In this document: piece by piece, positions 42,296-52,255 of the stretch
Position numbering within the stretch: the first letter of the stretch is position 1
Layout of the letters: every line of letters begins with the position of its first letter
From: Rhynchopus sp. YZ270_cl-10
Lineage: Eukaryota; Euglenozoa; Diplonemea; Diplonemida; Diplonemidae
Assembly (NCBI GenBank): GCA_964035575.1
Contig: OZ037848.1
Span: 744,001-808,000 of the forward strand
Direction of reading: 5' to 3'
Length of the DNA: 64,000 nucleotides
The notes under the pieces: generated by a model
The model's input: only the letters and a program-made list of their open reading frames with translations
Told to the model about the DNA's origin: nothing
Databases searched by the model: none
Position numbers and translations under genes: made by a program

Positions 42296-43823
42296 CTACT
42301 GCGGGGGCGGAGGGAAAGGAGGCATTCCCGGTGGAGGTCCTGGTGGCGGGTACATCCCGGGGGGTCCTGGTGGCACCGGCATCCCGTGCATGCCTGGAAG
42401 GCCTGGGACAGCTGGCACTGGCATTCCAGGTGGCATTCCCATCGGCGGCATCCCTGGGGGGAGGCCTGGTGGCAGCCCCGGAACGGTCATCCCGGGGGGC
42501 ATTCCCATCGGTGGCATGCCTGGGGGGAGACCTGGCGGCAGCCCTGGGATGGCCATTCCAGGTGGCATTCCCATAGGCGGCATGCCTGGTGGCATTCCTG
42601 TGTAGGAAATGGGTTGTTTTAATGAGGTTTTTATGAAGTTTTTTTGTCACCTCATGAAGGAGGAAATAGAAACAAAAGCATTTTGGTGGTTTGCGGTTCT
42701 GGGGACGAACCGCGCTGCAGATCCACTCCTCACCAAACAGGCCGAGGTGTATGTGTTTCACCACAACCTCTCCCATAGGTTTTATCGTATGATGAGTGTT
42801 AAGTTTCTATTTCCCACAACCCTCCTTCAACCCCAGGGTAAGGTATAGTATTGAAATCGATGTAGGGGGAGAATAAGGGTCAATTTTACAAACCCGGTTA
42901 AAAAAAAAGGGCAGCGGCATACCTACACCCATCGGCATCATCGGTGGCTGTGGCGGCTGTGGTGGCTGAGGTGGCTGTGGTGGTGGGGGGCCACGTGGCG
43001 GGAGGCCACGCCCTGCAGTCATGGGGGGAGGCCCTCTGCGTCCCATAGGCACAGCACGGCCTGCTGCGACTCCTGTGGTTGTGTGGTTTGGAGTCATCGG
43101 TTTTATTTGGTTTTGTTTTTGGCTTATTACAGTTTTGGCTTGAATTTGGGTGGAATTAAAGGGGTTTGGAAAAGGGGTGGTGGAAGCAGTGATTTGGCAT
43201 ATATCTAAGTAGTATTTCCCGCGTCAAAATTGAAAAACAGTGCACATATTATTGGCGATCTAGCATACCTGATCCTTCACCGGGAAGGCATAATTTGGTA
43301 TTCAAGGTCTCGTAGGACTCAGGCGCCTTGCCTGTCAACGCGCCGGACACGACAAGCGAGACTACGGAGTCGCCCCGCAGCAGCAGGAACCCCAGTTCTC
43401 GTGTCACCTCTTCGGAGCCTCCTTTCCACGTTTTCGTGCGCCGTTCGGAGGCCTCGCTTAGCACGATGTTCAGGTCCTGTGTGTGGTGGTGTGTGTATTT
43501 CGTTTTGTGTTGAAATTAGTTTTTTTTCATAGCTCTTTGCTGGCAAACCGCCTAAAGTACCCGCCTTTGATGGGGACACTACATTCGTACAGAATTTTTT
43601 TTTGAAAGGGTTTTTATGAAAAAGTTTGAACACGATTTCGTCCAGAATTGACAAACAAAACGATGCAAAACACTACTGACCCCCCTCTTTTGTGGATACC
43701 ACCCCATACCTTGTCATATGATAGCAAGGTACCTCGTATTATTCTTCCTGTGTTCAGCACAGCCTCCACCTCCGAGTTGATGTATGAGAAAAGGCGCGAT
43801 TTTCGCGACATCCCGGACGCCAT
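42296..43823 (-). CDS. Spliceosomal Sm protein B (SmB/SNRPB-like)
   Basis: Four exons: 43823-43710, 43476-43269, 43072-42923 and 42597-42296, encoding 257 residues. Donors are GTATGG, GTATGC and GTATGC; acceptors end CAG. Sm motif 1 spans [24 protein letters not shown]; its halves are [14 protein letters not shown] and [10 protein letters not shown], the second completed by exon 2 ([11 protein letters not shown]). Sm motif 2 is [16 protein letters not shown], with LRG at the RNA-binding loop. The C-terminal half is a [15 protein letters not shown] Pro/Met/Gly tail, as in animal and plant SmB. It belongs to the heptameric ring on U1, U2, U4 and U5 snRNAs. The tail exon is a repeat at DNA level. 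Intron 3 contains two stable hairpins. Confidence 0.9.
42684..42778. other. Two hairpins in SmB intron 3
   Basis: GCGGTTC(TGGGGAC)GAACCGC is a perfect 7-bp stem near 42690-42712, followed by GAGGTGT...ACAACCTC near 42744-42772. Two stems in a row inside a host-gene intron would suit an H/ACA-type guide RNA, but H and ACA boxes are not clear, so this is only a structural note. Confidence 0.3.
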
Positions 43824-44175
43824 CTTACCCCGTTATAGGACAGCGCACAGCTAGCCCCCAACCCACCCGCCCCTCCCCCCCTCACGTACACGTGTGGAGG
43901 TGAGCTGACAAACGACCACCCCTCCTTCCCCCCGCTTCGCTCGCTAAAGTTAAGTTTCCCCCTACGTTGTGATCGGTTGCTATTTGGAAAAAGGAAAAGA
44001 AGAGGGGGGAAAAAAGCAAGGAAAAACCCTTGCTGTTGTGTATGTGCCTGTGAAGTGTGTAGACAAAATAAGGGGACCTTTGCAAAGCGACTTAAAAAAT
44101 ACAAAAAAGGGGGAGCAGGGAGTACTATATTTCTGCTGACGATACCATCCCTGACCCCTTCCAAAAATTTTTTTT

Positions 44176-44261
44176 GACTTGAAATACAACAAAGCCCTCT
44201 CGTGAAACAGTCCTTCGGTGCATCATGGGACCCCAACCATGCAGGTCCTACAATCCATTTT
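44176..44261 (+). repeat. Hairpin motif B1
   Basis: GACTTGAAATACAACAAAGC, CCTCTCGTG, ACAGTCC(TTCG)GTGCATC, CATGGGACCCCAACCATG stem, then CAGGTCCTACAATCCATTT. Most complete B member; the 3' part recurs at 41110-41128, 41278-41296 and 48440-48460. Confidence 0.65.
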
Positions 44262-44291
44262 GAGCCATCTGATAAACAAAGGTTTTGTTGA

Positions 44292-44318
44292 GATGAACCT
44301 AAGCCTTGCTTGGTCACC
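44292..44318 (+). repeat. Hairpin motif A6
   Basis: GATGAACCTAAGCC, TT, GCTTGGTCACC. Loop shortened relative to A4, same stem. Confidence 0.65.
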
Positions 44319-44330
44319 TTAACAATAAAA

Positions 44331-44372
44331 ACAGTTGTAAGTGCAAACGCCTCCGTGTACGCGGCAGGCACC
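44331..44372 (+). repeat. Motif D2
   Basis: AGTGCAAACGCCTCCGTG, then GCGGCAGGCACC, able to form GCCTcCGTgtACGcgGCAGGC-type pairing. Follows A6 as D1 follows A2. Confidence 0.5.
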
Positions 44373-44500
44373 CCGCAGGGCACCCTGGACCACTCAACAA
44401 CAAAACACAACCCCCTTCTTCTCCCCAGGAGGACCCTCCCCCTTCCCCCCAAAAGAACGAAGCGTCTTTCCCTTTTCTACCTTTTCTGATAAATTGTTGG

Positions 44501-44550
44501 AGTAGTGTAGTTGCCTCGGTTGTGTTGCCACAGTTGTGTAATCTCCACTG
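44501..44550 (+). repeat. Hairpin motif C5
   Basis: Nearly identical to C1 (36371-36419) over about 49 nt, including GTTGCCTCGGTT and TTGCCACAGTTGTG, followed by TGTCATTTTT. Confidence 0.65.
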
Positions 44551-44816
44551 TCATTTTTTAAAAACCAAACACTTTTGCACGATATCGGTTTTTTTTTGAA
44601 AACTCGGATTCAGTGCAAGCACATCCGACGATGTGTTCATTCAAAAACGCGTCTTTAAAAAAATATGTTGGTACACACCCAAGAGGTGGGCTCTGAGCCC
44701 CAATGGCTATTCCTGCTGAAAAAAAAAGGGTTAGAACACTTTAGCCAGAACTGCACAAACACCTCGCACACCCCATAATCTGGGGGCCATTTCCCCTCCT
44801 CCCTCCCCCTTTTTCC

Positions 44817-46166
44817 TCACAGAGTCTCCTTTGCTTTGCACTCCCGCAGTTGTTCGTAGATATCAATTTTCATATGTTTGATGAGAATATGCGGAACGCT
44901 TCTGATCCAACATGCCATGACCTGGCCTTCTAACTCCTGCCTCATGATCTCCCCACGGATGCTGTGGAACATCGTTTCCATCTCTTCTGCTTTGTGTTCA
45001 AAGTCGAGGTTCTGCAGGTCGTCGACACCGGCTGATTTCCCTTTACGCATGTGGTCGAGCTTGCAGTGATAGTAGTCGTAGATCAGCTTGCATAAGAGGA
45101 GTCCTGTAGGGGGTGCTGTGGGGACTAACACCTTTGACTCCTTTCCTAAGGAGCGCAGAATGTAGTCAGGGCCGAGCTTTGCATTGAAGGCGCAGATTGC
45201 CATGCCGATCATTCGGCGGATTTGATGCATCATAAACGCCGCGCCTTTCACAGAGATAGAAGCCACCTCAATGCCGTGCTGCACCTCAATGTGTGTTATC
45301 TTAAATTCTGTGATATAACGTTGTGCAGAAGCCTCGCCAGGTACCTTATCTCTCGTATAATTGTGGAAAAAATGGGTCCCAAGATAGGTCGAAAGAAGTT
45401 CGTTCACAGCATCCTTGGTTTTATCTGTCATCCGATATTTTTGGAGTTTTTGAAATAATTCAGAAGGGATGTTTCCATATTCCTGAGGATTCGGTTCGTA
45501 CTCTTTCACCTTTTTCCCTTTTTGCGGATTTTCATCTGAATCATCAAAACAGTCTGTTGCCTGCACCACTCCATTCGTAATCTCCAACTCCGCAGACTCA
45601 GGACTAAAATACTCCCCAAAATCCTCCAAAAACGAAAACGTCGGCAGCACATAAGAGTAATGCCGATGCGAGACACTGTTCTTCGCGTGGAAGGACCCCG
45701 CCACCTTCACCGCATCATACATTCTAATCTGCGGTGGAAGATGCGCATTACATGCCGCCACAAACTGGGGCACACTGTCCGGAGCCTGCAACTTGAGGGA
45801 CAAGATATTCATCACAGCATGCACTCCTTTGTCGGTACGCGAGGCTCGCATCCAAGCGACCTTTTGCAAGGGGTTGAGACCGCTGTCTCCTGCAGTCATG
45901 TTGTCAGCGCTAATGCCTCCTGCTGCGTGGACGGCTTGGCGGACGTCTTCTTCGATTGTCTTAACATGATCACCAGCCTGCCATTGGAGTCCTTGGTAAC
46001 CGGTACCGATGTAACCAAAACAGAGGGCATACGGCTTCTTCTTGATGCGTGCGGTTTTGGGTTCGGAGGGTGTAGGTGTGGTGGTGGTGGGTGTGGTGCT
46101 GTCGTTGGTGTTCCCCCGCTTTGCGTCGCGAGGGTTGTCATCACTCTCTGCAGGGCGCTTTGACAT
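44817..46166 (-). CDS. tRNA pseudouridine synthase, TruA/PUS1 family
   Basis: Intron-free, 449 residues. A disordered Ser/Thr/Pro N-terminus (1-45) precedes the TruA fold: CFGYIGTGYQGLQWQ is the first strand motif and RASRTDKGVHAVMN carries the catalytic aspartate (Asp112 in R-T-D-K-G-V-H). The HNYTRDK and MMHQIRRMIGMAI stretches are typical PUS1 core motifs. Length and the region between match eukaryotic PUS1 (about 450-540). It converts uridines to pseudouridine at several tRNA positions (27, 28 and others in yeast), mainly in the nucleus; no targeting peptide is seen. The stop of PUS7 upstream is 240 bases from this start, the shortest spacer of the cluster. Confidence 0.92.
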   Translation of the reverse strand: MSKRPAESDDNPRDAKRGNTNDSTTPTTTTPTPSEPKTARIKKKPYALCFGYIGTGYQGLQWQAGDHVKTIEEDVRQAVHAAGGISADNMTAGDSGLNPLQKVAWMRASRTDKGVHAVMNILSLKLQAPDSVPQFVAACNAHLPPQIRMYDAVKVAGSFHAKNSVSHRHYSYVLPTFSFLEDFGEYFSPESAELEITNGVVQATDCFDDSDENPQKGKKVKEYEPNPQEYGNIPSELFQKLQKYRMTDKTKDAVNELLSTYLGTHFFHNYTRDKVPGEASAQRYITEFKITHIEVQHGIEVASISVKGAAFMMHQIRRMIGMAICAFNAKLGPDYILRSLGKESKVLVPTAPPTGLLLCKLIYDYYHCKLDHMRKGKSAGVDDLQNLDFEHKAEEMETMFHSIRGEIMRQELEGQVMACWIRSVPHILIKHMKIDIYEQLRECKAKETL

Positions 46167-46406
46167 ATTAGTGTTGTGGTGCTTAGGGGATAGGTTGAGT
46201 GGTAAAATATGGAGGGGGTAAAAAGAGTGTATAAGTTGTATAAAAAAAAAAAAACTGGGAAATGGATGGTTCCGTTTTTGATTTTGTTGACCACCAGGCT
46301 ATGTGGCCATTATTATTTTTTTCTCGAAATTTGATCATCGATCATAGCTGGGATCCGTACACACCACCATGCTGTTGGTCCCAATCCCCCTCGCCCCTCC
46401 ATTTTT

Positions 46407-48185
46407 TTACGAGAGGATCGTATTCATGATCGACCCCAGGCACACTGTAGCATACACAGCAGGTGGCAACGCAAAGGTCGCCACCGCGCTTCGTGCAGTC
46501 TCATTTATGTCCAGACCCCCCTCCCCTGGACGCACCACGATGTGACGGTAGCTCGCTGCAAGGCGTATCCCGCTCTGCGTCCAGCCTGTCCGCTCGAGGT
46601 CGTACTCCGCGAGCACTTCGTCGAACAGCACACCTACTTCATTGTCTGGAAACAAACTTGGTCCACCAGGCTTGGGGTGAACCACGTCATATATGGTGTA
46701 TTTGCTTGGATCTGTACACACCTCGGGAACCTGCTTGCTGTTGTCACCGCCTGCTAGGCGAGGAGGCATGACTAAGTCCCCAACCAAAACCTTCAACCCT
46801 GCCACACCGTTACTACCCATCCGCTTCCACAGCACTTTATTCCACACCCAGGATTGGAAGCTGTGCACCCACATCTCCCGGTGGAGGTAGGGAACTGCGT
46901 TGAACCATTCGGCAGGGTCATCTGGTTTGCGTGATTTTGCAAATAAAACGTTTTTTTCTGCAACGCGAGAGGATGGGTAGTCGCGCGCAAGGGTCTTCAA
47001 ATCGGCAGTTTGATAGCTGTCTTTGAGGGCCGTGATTTCAGGGGAATCTTGCGAGGTAGATGTCATGAGGATTTCGATGCAGCGCTCCCATTGTTGTTTT
47101 ACCAGAGCTTCCCCCATGTGAAGGTCTCTTTGGTTGATGTAGGAGAACCGTTGGGTGCCAAAGCAGTTTGGGAATCCTACGGAAAAGACCTGATCTGCGC
47201 GGGTTCGGACAGAGTCGAGGCAGCCGTCGACGTCATCAAGCGTGATAGCAAAGATGTTGCCACTGAGCTGCCCGCTGCAGAGCGGCTCCTTCTCGTATTG
47301 AATGTCGCAGACCTTCACCCGGTCTTCTTGCAGTGCTGAGAGGGTACCCCCATACACCCCTTTAATACTGCACCGTTGTGTTGTGACAGCGTGTTTGTCC
47401 TTTACTCCGGCGCTTGCGAGGTCGTTTTCATGGCATCCAGCTTCTCGGCAAATGATGCGTATGGCCTCAAACCAAGACACCCCTTTCTTCCATAAGGTAA
47501 AATGTGTGAAAGGTTGGTCCACCTCGCATTTCTTCCGTTTTAACGGTTTTTTAGATACAGTGCACACCCCATCCCGCGCCCTCAGGATTAATACACCAAA
47601 TTTTATCCCAATAGTTTTGTTGACCTCCCGTTTAATTTCCTTTGATTCGGTTGTATAAGGAATTTGGAAGGGTGTTCGAGCGGAGGACATCGCGAAGTTG
47701 ACGATCTTCCCTGCATTTGCGGAGCCAAATGCTGCCACTAAGTTGGGGTAGGTGGGGCAGCGTTCGATAGACACAATGCCGTTTGACGTCAACATGGAAA
47801 GCGAGGGGAATTCATTTCGGAGAGAAACAACAAAGTGGCGCCGTTTATCTTTGTCAGCGATGGGGCCAATCTCCATGAGATTGTTGTCATCTTTTTCGAA
47901 GGCTTCAATCAGACGCAACGTCTCTGGCGCAACCAATGTGTGCATTTGATGGATCACTTCATCCACCTCTAGCGGGGCGGCTGCATCATGCGCCCCTTCC
48001 TTCCACTCCAGATATTTGCTCACAAACTCCGGTGGGTCTGGCGGTGCTGTGTTCTCAGTCAGCCGCACGGCAGCCCCTGAAGGGTCGATCTCCGTTACAG
48101 CGAAGGTATCAGCAGAACGCTTGATAGTCGCACTATGCACGTCAGCGCCATCCTCATGGCCGGTGTGTATCCAATAGCGTTCCAT
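46407..48185 (-). CDS. Pseudouridine synthase, TruD/PUS7 family
   Basis: Intron-free, 592 residues from MERYWIHTGH. The motif AGVKDKHAVTTQ carries the catalytic aspartate (Asp263 in G-V-K-D). FPNCFGTQRF matches the conserved N-Y-F-G-x-Q-R-F motif, here with Cys for Tyr. SADTFAVTEID fits the N-terminal DF-V-E-I motif with Ala/Thr changes. Insertions between motifs and total length agree with eukaryotic PUS7, which modifies tRNA position 13 and 35, U2 snRNA and mRNAs in yeast. Start supported by distance to motifs; the next upstream sequence is a purine tract. It lies directly upstream of PUS1 on the same strand. Confidence 0.92.
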   Translation of the reverse strand: MERYWIHTGHEDGADVHSATIKRSADTFAVTEIDPSGAAVRLTENTAPPDPPEFVSKYLEWKEGAHDAAAPLEVDEVIHQMHTLVAPETLRLIEAFEKDDNNLMEIGPIADKDKRRHFVVSLRNEFPSLSMLTSNGIVSIERCPTYPNLVAAFGSANAGKIVNFAMSSARTPFQIPYTTESKEIKREVNKTIGIKFGVLILRARDGVCTVSKKPLKRKKCEVDQPFTHFTLWKKGVSWFEAIRIICREAGCHENDLASAGVKDKHAVTTQRCSIKGVYGGTLSALQEDRVKVCDIQYEKEPLCSGQLSGNIFAITLDDVDGCLDSVRTRADQVFSVGFPNCFGTQRFSYINQRDLHMGEALVKQQWERCIEILMTSTSQDSPEITALKDSYQTADLKTLARDYPSSRVAEKNVLFAKSRKPDDPAEWFNAVPYLHREMWVHSFQSWVWNKVLWKRMGSNGVAGLKVLVGDLVMPPRLAGGDNSKQVPEVCTDPSKYTIYDVVHPKPGGPSLFPDNEVGVLFDEVLAEYDLERTGWTQSGIRLAASYRHIVVRPGEGGLDINETARSAVATFALPPAVYATVCLGSIMNTILS

Positions 48186-48229
48186 ACGATAGCAGGGCGG
48201 AGGGGGGGAAAAAAAAGCAAGGGTTATAA

Positions 48230-48260
48230 GACGAACCTAGCCTCTCTGTGCTTAGTCACC
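48230..48260 (+). repeat. Hairpin motif A7
   Basis: GACGAACCTAGCC, TCTCTGT, GCTTAGTCACC. 45 bases upstream of the PUS7 start codon. Confidence 0.65.
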
Positions 48261-48402
48261 TTGATATAACGGAAAAAAAAATGCCCCTGTAGTGGATGGA
48301 GTTGGGTGGGGGGTGTAAGCCATGGGGAAGAGAGAGAAGGTGATAGTAAAAATAGTAATTCTGATAGATAAGGGGGGGGAAAAGGGGGGGTTTTTTTTTT
48401 CG

Positions 48403-48464
48403 TTGCAATGACCTTGTGTATAGGGTGGACCCAAATCATTGCAGTCCTTCAATCCATTTCATCT
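48403..48464 (+). repeat. Hairpin motif B6 (3' half)
   Basis: GCAATGACC...GGTGG...CAAATCATTGC closes a stem, followed by AGTCCTTCAATCCATTTC as in B1. Confidence 0.55.
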
Positions 48465-48488
48465 CAAAAAAAAAGGAAGCAAAACTAC

Positions 48489-48777
48489 ACCACGACCTAG
48501 TATGGGCAATGACAAGGGGGTATGACTAGTTACATGACAAGACTAAAAAATGACAAGACCCCCCCCTGTCAAATGACAAGACCCCCCCTTGTCATTTGAC
48601 AAGACCCCCCCTGTCAAATGACAAGACCCCTGTCAAATGACAGGGCCAAACGCCACGTATTTTACACAGGAGCCTTGTCATTTGACAAGGGGGAAGTCTT
48701 GTCATTTGACAGGGGGGGTCTTGTCATTTTTTAGTCTTGTCATGTAACTAGTCATGGGTGGTAACTAGGTCGTGGTG
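48489..48777. mobile_element. Foldback element F3 (CACCACGACCTAGT ends)
   Basis: TA flanks at 48487-48488 and 48778-48779; ends CACCACGACCTAGT and complement; interior of TGACAAGG and its complement plus CCCCCC blocks. A related single end lies at about 52546-52592. Confidence 0.85.
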
Positions 48778-48806
48778 TAAAGGGTGGGGGGGGGGGGGGG
48801 GGGGGG

Positions 48807-50212
48807 TAGGGGGGGTCAGAAGGGGGGAACCCTGCACTTTTTCAGGATTTTGTATTTCTACGCGCAGAGCAGTGTCCGACCCCACAAGTCACTACCCAAG
48901 ACCCCCCAGAAAACGTCCTGGAGGCCCGAAAATACCAAAAATAGTGACCAGAAGTGACCAGAAAATCAAAATTCCGAAAAAAAAAGGGGTCGTGGGACAG
49001 GGTCTGTACCTTGCCTATTCCTATTTTTTAGCACATAAACGAGATATGGCCATGGCAACAGCCCATGCCTCATATTTTAGGAAGTAAAGGATACATCTTG
49101 CCTAATGTCATCTAAGTGCGTTTGAATACAGCCAAAAGAAGACAAGACGGTCACCTGGCATCTGTATTTTGTGGGTCGTAGTGACCCATTACTACACACG
49201 CTTAGGTACCCACACCATTAATAGGCCAGGGAGTGATCAATTTAGGGAGGAAAACTAGTCAGGTGTAAATTATCAAGCAGATCTGCCGTCACTGCCTCAC
49301 CCGGTCCCTCAGGGTACCTCCCCTTCAAAAAAAAAACACCTCGTATGACTTTCCAGATATTGCAATGACCAATTCCCCCCCTTGGTTTTGCAGTTCAGCC
49401 TTCAATAGCCCTGTACTAGACACGTATATGGATATCCAGTCGTGGACTCGACTAAAGCACCGCCCCGCATCAGCCTCGTCTTCTTTATCTTCTTCAGACC
49501 CCACGCTCAGATTATTGTGGGAGGAAAGAGACATCCCTCGTGGATACGGCCAGGCACGCCACAATATACAGCTGCAAGAGCGGGACGTCCTCAAAGCTCA
49601 CAAGGGCAAGGAACGCCGTCTTGGGGAACTTACGCACTGCTCCAATGTGGCAGGGCCAGACTGCTTGAAGACAAGTCGTGCGCAATGACCCGCGAGGATG
49701 CGCGTGGGAGGCCCAATACACCACACACGCCACTTTCCTCCCCTTTTTGCGCGTGTTCCTAACCCAATTTCCCCAGGGCTGGCAGAATCGCCTCTGAGGA
49801 CACCTTCAGCAGGCCCATTCCACAGTGGATACGGCGCTTTGCCTTTACTGCCATTCCACTGCGTCTACACAAGGATTTTAGAGCGGACTTGGCGTAGAAC
49901 CGCCTATACAGTGTCCCCGGCACTTTTCCCGCCCTCTCAATGCGTCCCAGCGGTGTTTTTAATGGGTTTTGATTGTGCCCCGATTTGAAAGGTGCCCAGG
50001 TACAAACCCTGTCCCAGGCCGATTTTTTTTTTTGAAAATTTCAAATTAGACCCCCACAAGTGCTCAGAAGTGTCCAAAACCAGGCGGAATTGAATTGTAG
50101 GTCACCTGGGGACCATATTTTCTGGTTTTTCGAGGTGATGTCCATTTTTTGCTCAAAAAAAATTTTTTTTGGTCGGGGTCCCCACTTTTTACATGGGATG
50201 TGACCCCCCCTA
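48807..50212. mobile_element. Chain unit a (TAGGGGGGGTCA...TGACCCCCCCTA)
   Basis: First unit of the chain. TA at both ends, with GGGGGGGTCA/TGACCCCCCC inverted termini. Its first 800 bases match 640-1689 in inverse. An open stretch of 107 codons at 49365-49688 (MTNSPPWFCSSAFNSPVL...) is shared with that copy and may be a remnant gene; family unknown. Preceded by 21 uninterrupted G (48786-48806). Confidence 0.7.
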
Positions 50213-51047
50213 GGCATACTGTGCGGGCGAGTAAAAAAAACTCGCCTACTCGCCAAAAACTCGCCTAAAACTCGCCTATTTTTGGGGGGCGAGTTTTGGC
50301 GAGTTTTTTTTTTAGGTAGGGATTTTACCTTGGGAAAAATGTACACACGAAAATATGAGGGAAATTTGAGTTTTGAAGAGAAAATTTTTTTCGTTCCACT
50401 TGAACAAGACCTCTACAGTTTGCTTTGTAGGCTTCCACAACCAGTACCACCAGTCCAGCTGTAGCTTCTGCGGATCCATGAAGCTTGCACAGATGGGTGC
50501 GATGTAGTCGTGGGGAATACCGCCAAGGGGTGGCCTGCAGGGTTGCCATTTACCGGCATGGCGAGGACATTGTTGTATAGCGAGTGTAGCCCCGGCTCAT
50601 GTCTTCGTCATCCTCCGGATTGTAGCACGTCTTGTCCCCCGGGATCTATGGCACGCCTGGATCTTCCCCTGGAGCAAATGTTTACATACATGCCTGTCAG
50701 CCACTGCCGTGACATGGTTGCCGTTAGACGTACAAGTGACACATTTTCAATTTTTTTGTGTGTTTTCGAGTGGCATGTTGTCATCAGTCACCCCCGCCCT
50801 CCATTTTCACATCCTGGTGCACATTTTCACCCCCAAGGTGCGTATGTGCACCAGGATTTGCACCCAAATGTGGGCGAGTTTAGGCGAGTTTAGGCGAGTT
50901 TTTGGCGAGTTTAGGCGAGTTTTTGGCGAGTTTTGGCGAGTAATAGGCGAGTAATGGGCGAGTAGGGCGAGTTTTTGGCGAGTTTTTCCTGAAAATCAGG
51001 AAAACGAAAAACTCGCCTAAAAACGGCTCGCCTGCACAGTATGCCTA
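50211..51047. mobile_element. Chain unit b (GCGAG element, copy 1)
   Basis: Ends TAGGCATACTGTGC and complement, then arrays of AAAACTCGCC/GGCGAGTTTT. The interior holds the HPLAVFPHDYIAP relic (50395-50650, minus). Inverse twin of 55270-56118 with very high identity. It shares its left TA with unit a. Confidence 0.85.
50395..50650 (-). pseudogene. HPLAVFPHDYIAP relic, copy 2
   Basis: Minus-strand module equivalent to 22820-23180; frames broken. Followed on the minus strand by a segment that continues as the equivalent of 55900-55960. Confidence 0.4.
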
Positions 51048-51065
51048 GGGGGGGGGGGGGGGGGG

Positions 51066-52255
51066 TAGGTGGGGGCAAAACCCCTATTTTTTTGAGGCAT
51101 TTTGACTTTTTTGGACTTCCGCGCAAAGTACCCACAAACCACCCCTCATACCCACCCAGAAATGGGTCAGAAACACCCTGTGACCCGAAAATCCATGCTA
51201 AGGGCGACTCAGAATATGAAAAAATGCAAAAAAATAGTGAAAAAGTGGCCTTTTGACGGTTTTGGCCATGTTGGGTAAAATGGCCATTTTTGGACAAAAA
51301 AATCAAAAAAACAGCAAAATTTCGACGTCATGACAGCTGCTTGGGCACAAACCTACCCCAGGGAGGTCCTGTGAGTCCATTCCGACCTGTTTTGGACACT
51401 TTAGGTACTTTTTTTGGCCGTTTTTTGGTGTTTTTAGGTCAAAAAATACCCTGGACTTTACCCTGGACGTCCCTGGGCCGCGACTTGCGCCCTGCTTTTG
51501 GACCCACTCTGGGCCAAAAAATAGGTGAAAACCCCCGAAAAAGCACTCCGGGAACCCAGATAGTTCCAAATATCCACTAGAAACCCACCCAAACACCTCA
51601 AAAACATGCCAGAAAAATATTTTCAAAAACACACTTTTTTCAAAAAGTTCATCTGGGCAGGTTCCATAATAACTTATTTGAAAAAGTGTGTTTTTAAAAA
51701 TATTTTTCTGGCATGTTTTTGAGGTGTTTGGGTGGGTTTCTGGTGGATATTTGGAACTATCTGGGTTCCCGGAGTGCTTTTTCGGGGGTTTTCACCCATT
51801 TTTTGGCCCAGAGTGGGTCTGAAAGCAGGGCGCAAGTCCGGTCCGGGGATAGTCCGGGGATAGTCCGGGGATGTTTTTTGACCTAAAAACACCAAAAAAC
51901 GGCCAAAAAAAGTACCTAAAGTGTCCAAAACAGGTCGGAATGGACTCACAGGACCTCCCTGGGGTAGGTTTGTGCCCAAGCAGCTGTCATGACGTCGAAA
52001 TTTTGCTGTTTTTTTGATTTTTTTGTCCAAAAATGGCCATTTTACCCAACATGGCCAAAACCGTCAAAAGGCCACTTTTTCACTATTTTTTTGCATTTTT
52101 TCATATTCTGAGTCGCCCTTAGCATGGATTTTCGGGTCACAGGGTGTTTCTGACCCATTTCTGGGTGGGTATGAGGGGTGGTTTGTGGGTACTTTGCGCG
52201 GAAGTCCAAAAAAGTCAAAATGCCTCACCCGTCCTGAAGGTTTTGCCCCCACCTA
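51066..52255. mobile_element. Chain unit c, 1190-bp palindrome
   Basis: Ends TAGGTGGGGGCAAAACC and complement. The two arms are nearly identical throughout, apart from a few differences near the ends and centre; the centre is near 51660. Arms carry a conserved stretch around GTGAGTCCATTCCGACCTG and TTTTTGGTGTTTTTAGGTC, also in units e and i. Confidence 0.85.

Larger units (their letters stand above)
43824..44816. other. Spacer with motifs B1, A6, D2 and C5 in series
   Basis: No gene. The first 300 bases are the presumed 5' flank of SmB. Hairpin families B, A, D and C follow in a row between 44176 and 44640, ending with a D-like piece near 44612. Confidence 0.55.
48186..48486. other. Upstream flank of PUS7; end of the gene cluster
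   Basis: Motifs A7 (48230-48260) and B6 (48403-48464) lie here, the last hairpins before the repeat zone. Confidence 0.5.

Noticed and set aside
48186-48260. Trans-splice acceptor upstream of PUS7
   Set aside because: A pyrimidine tract is present on the minus strand, but no AG follows before the ATG; the evidence for spliced-leader addition is not visible.
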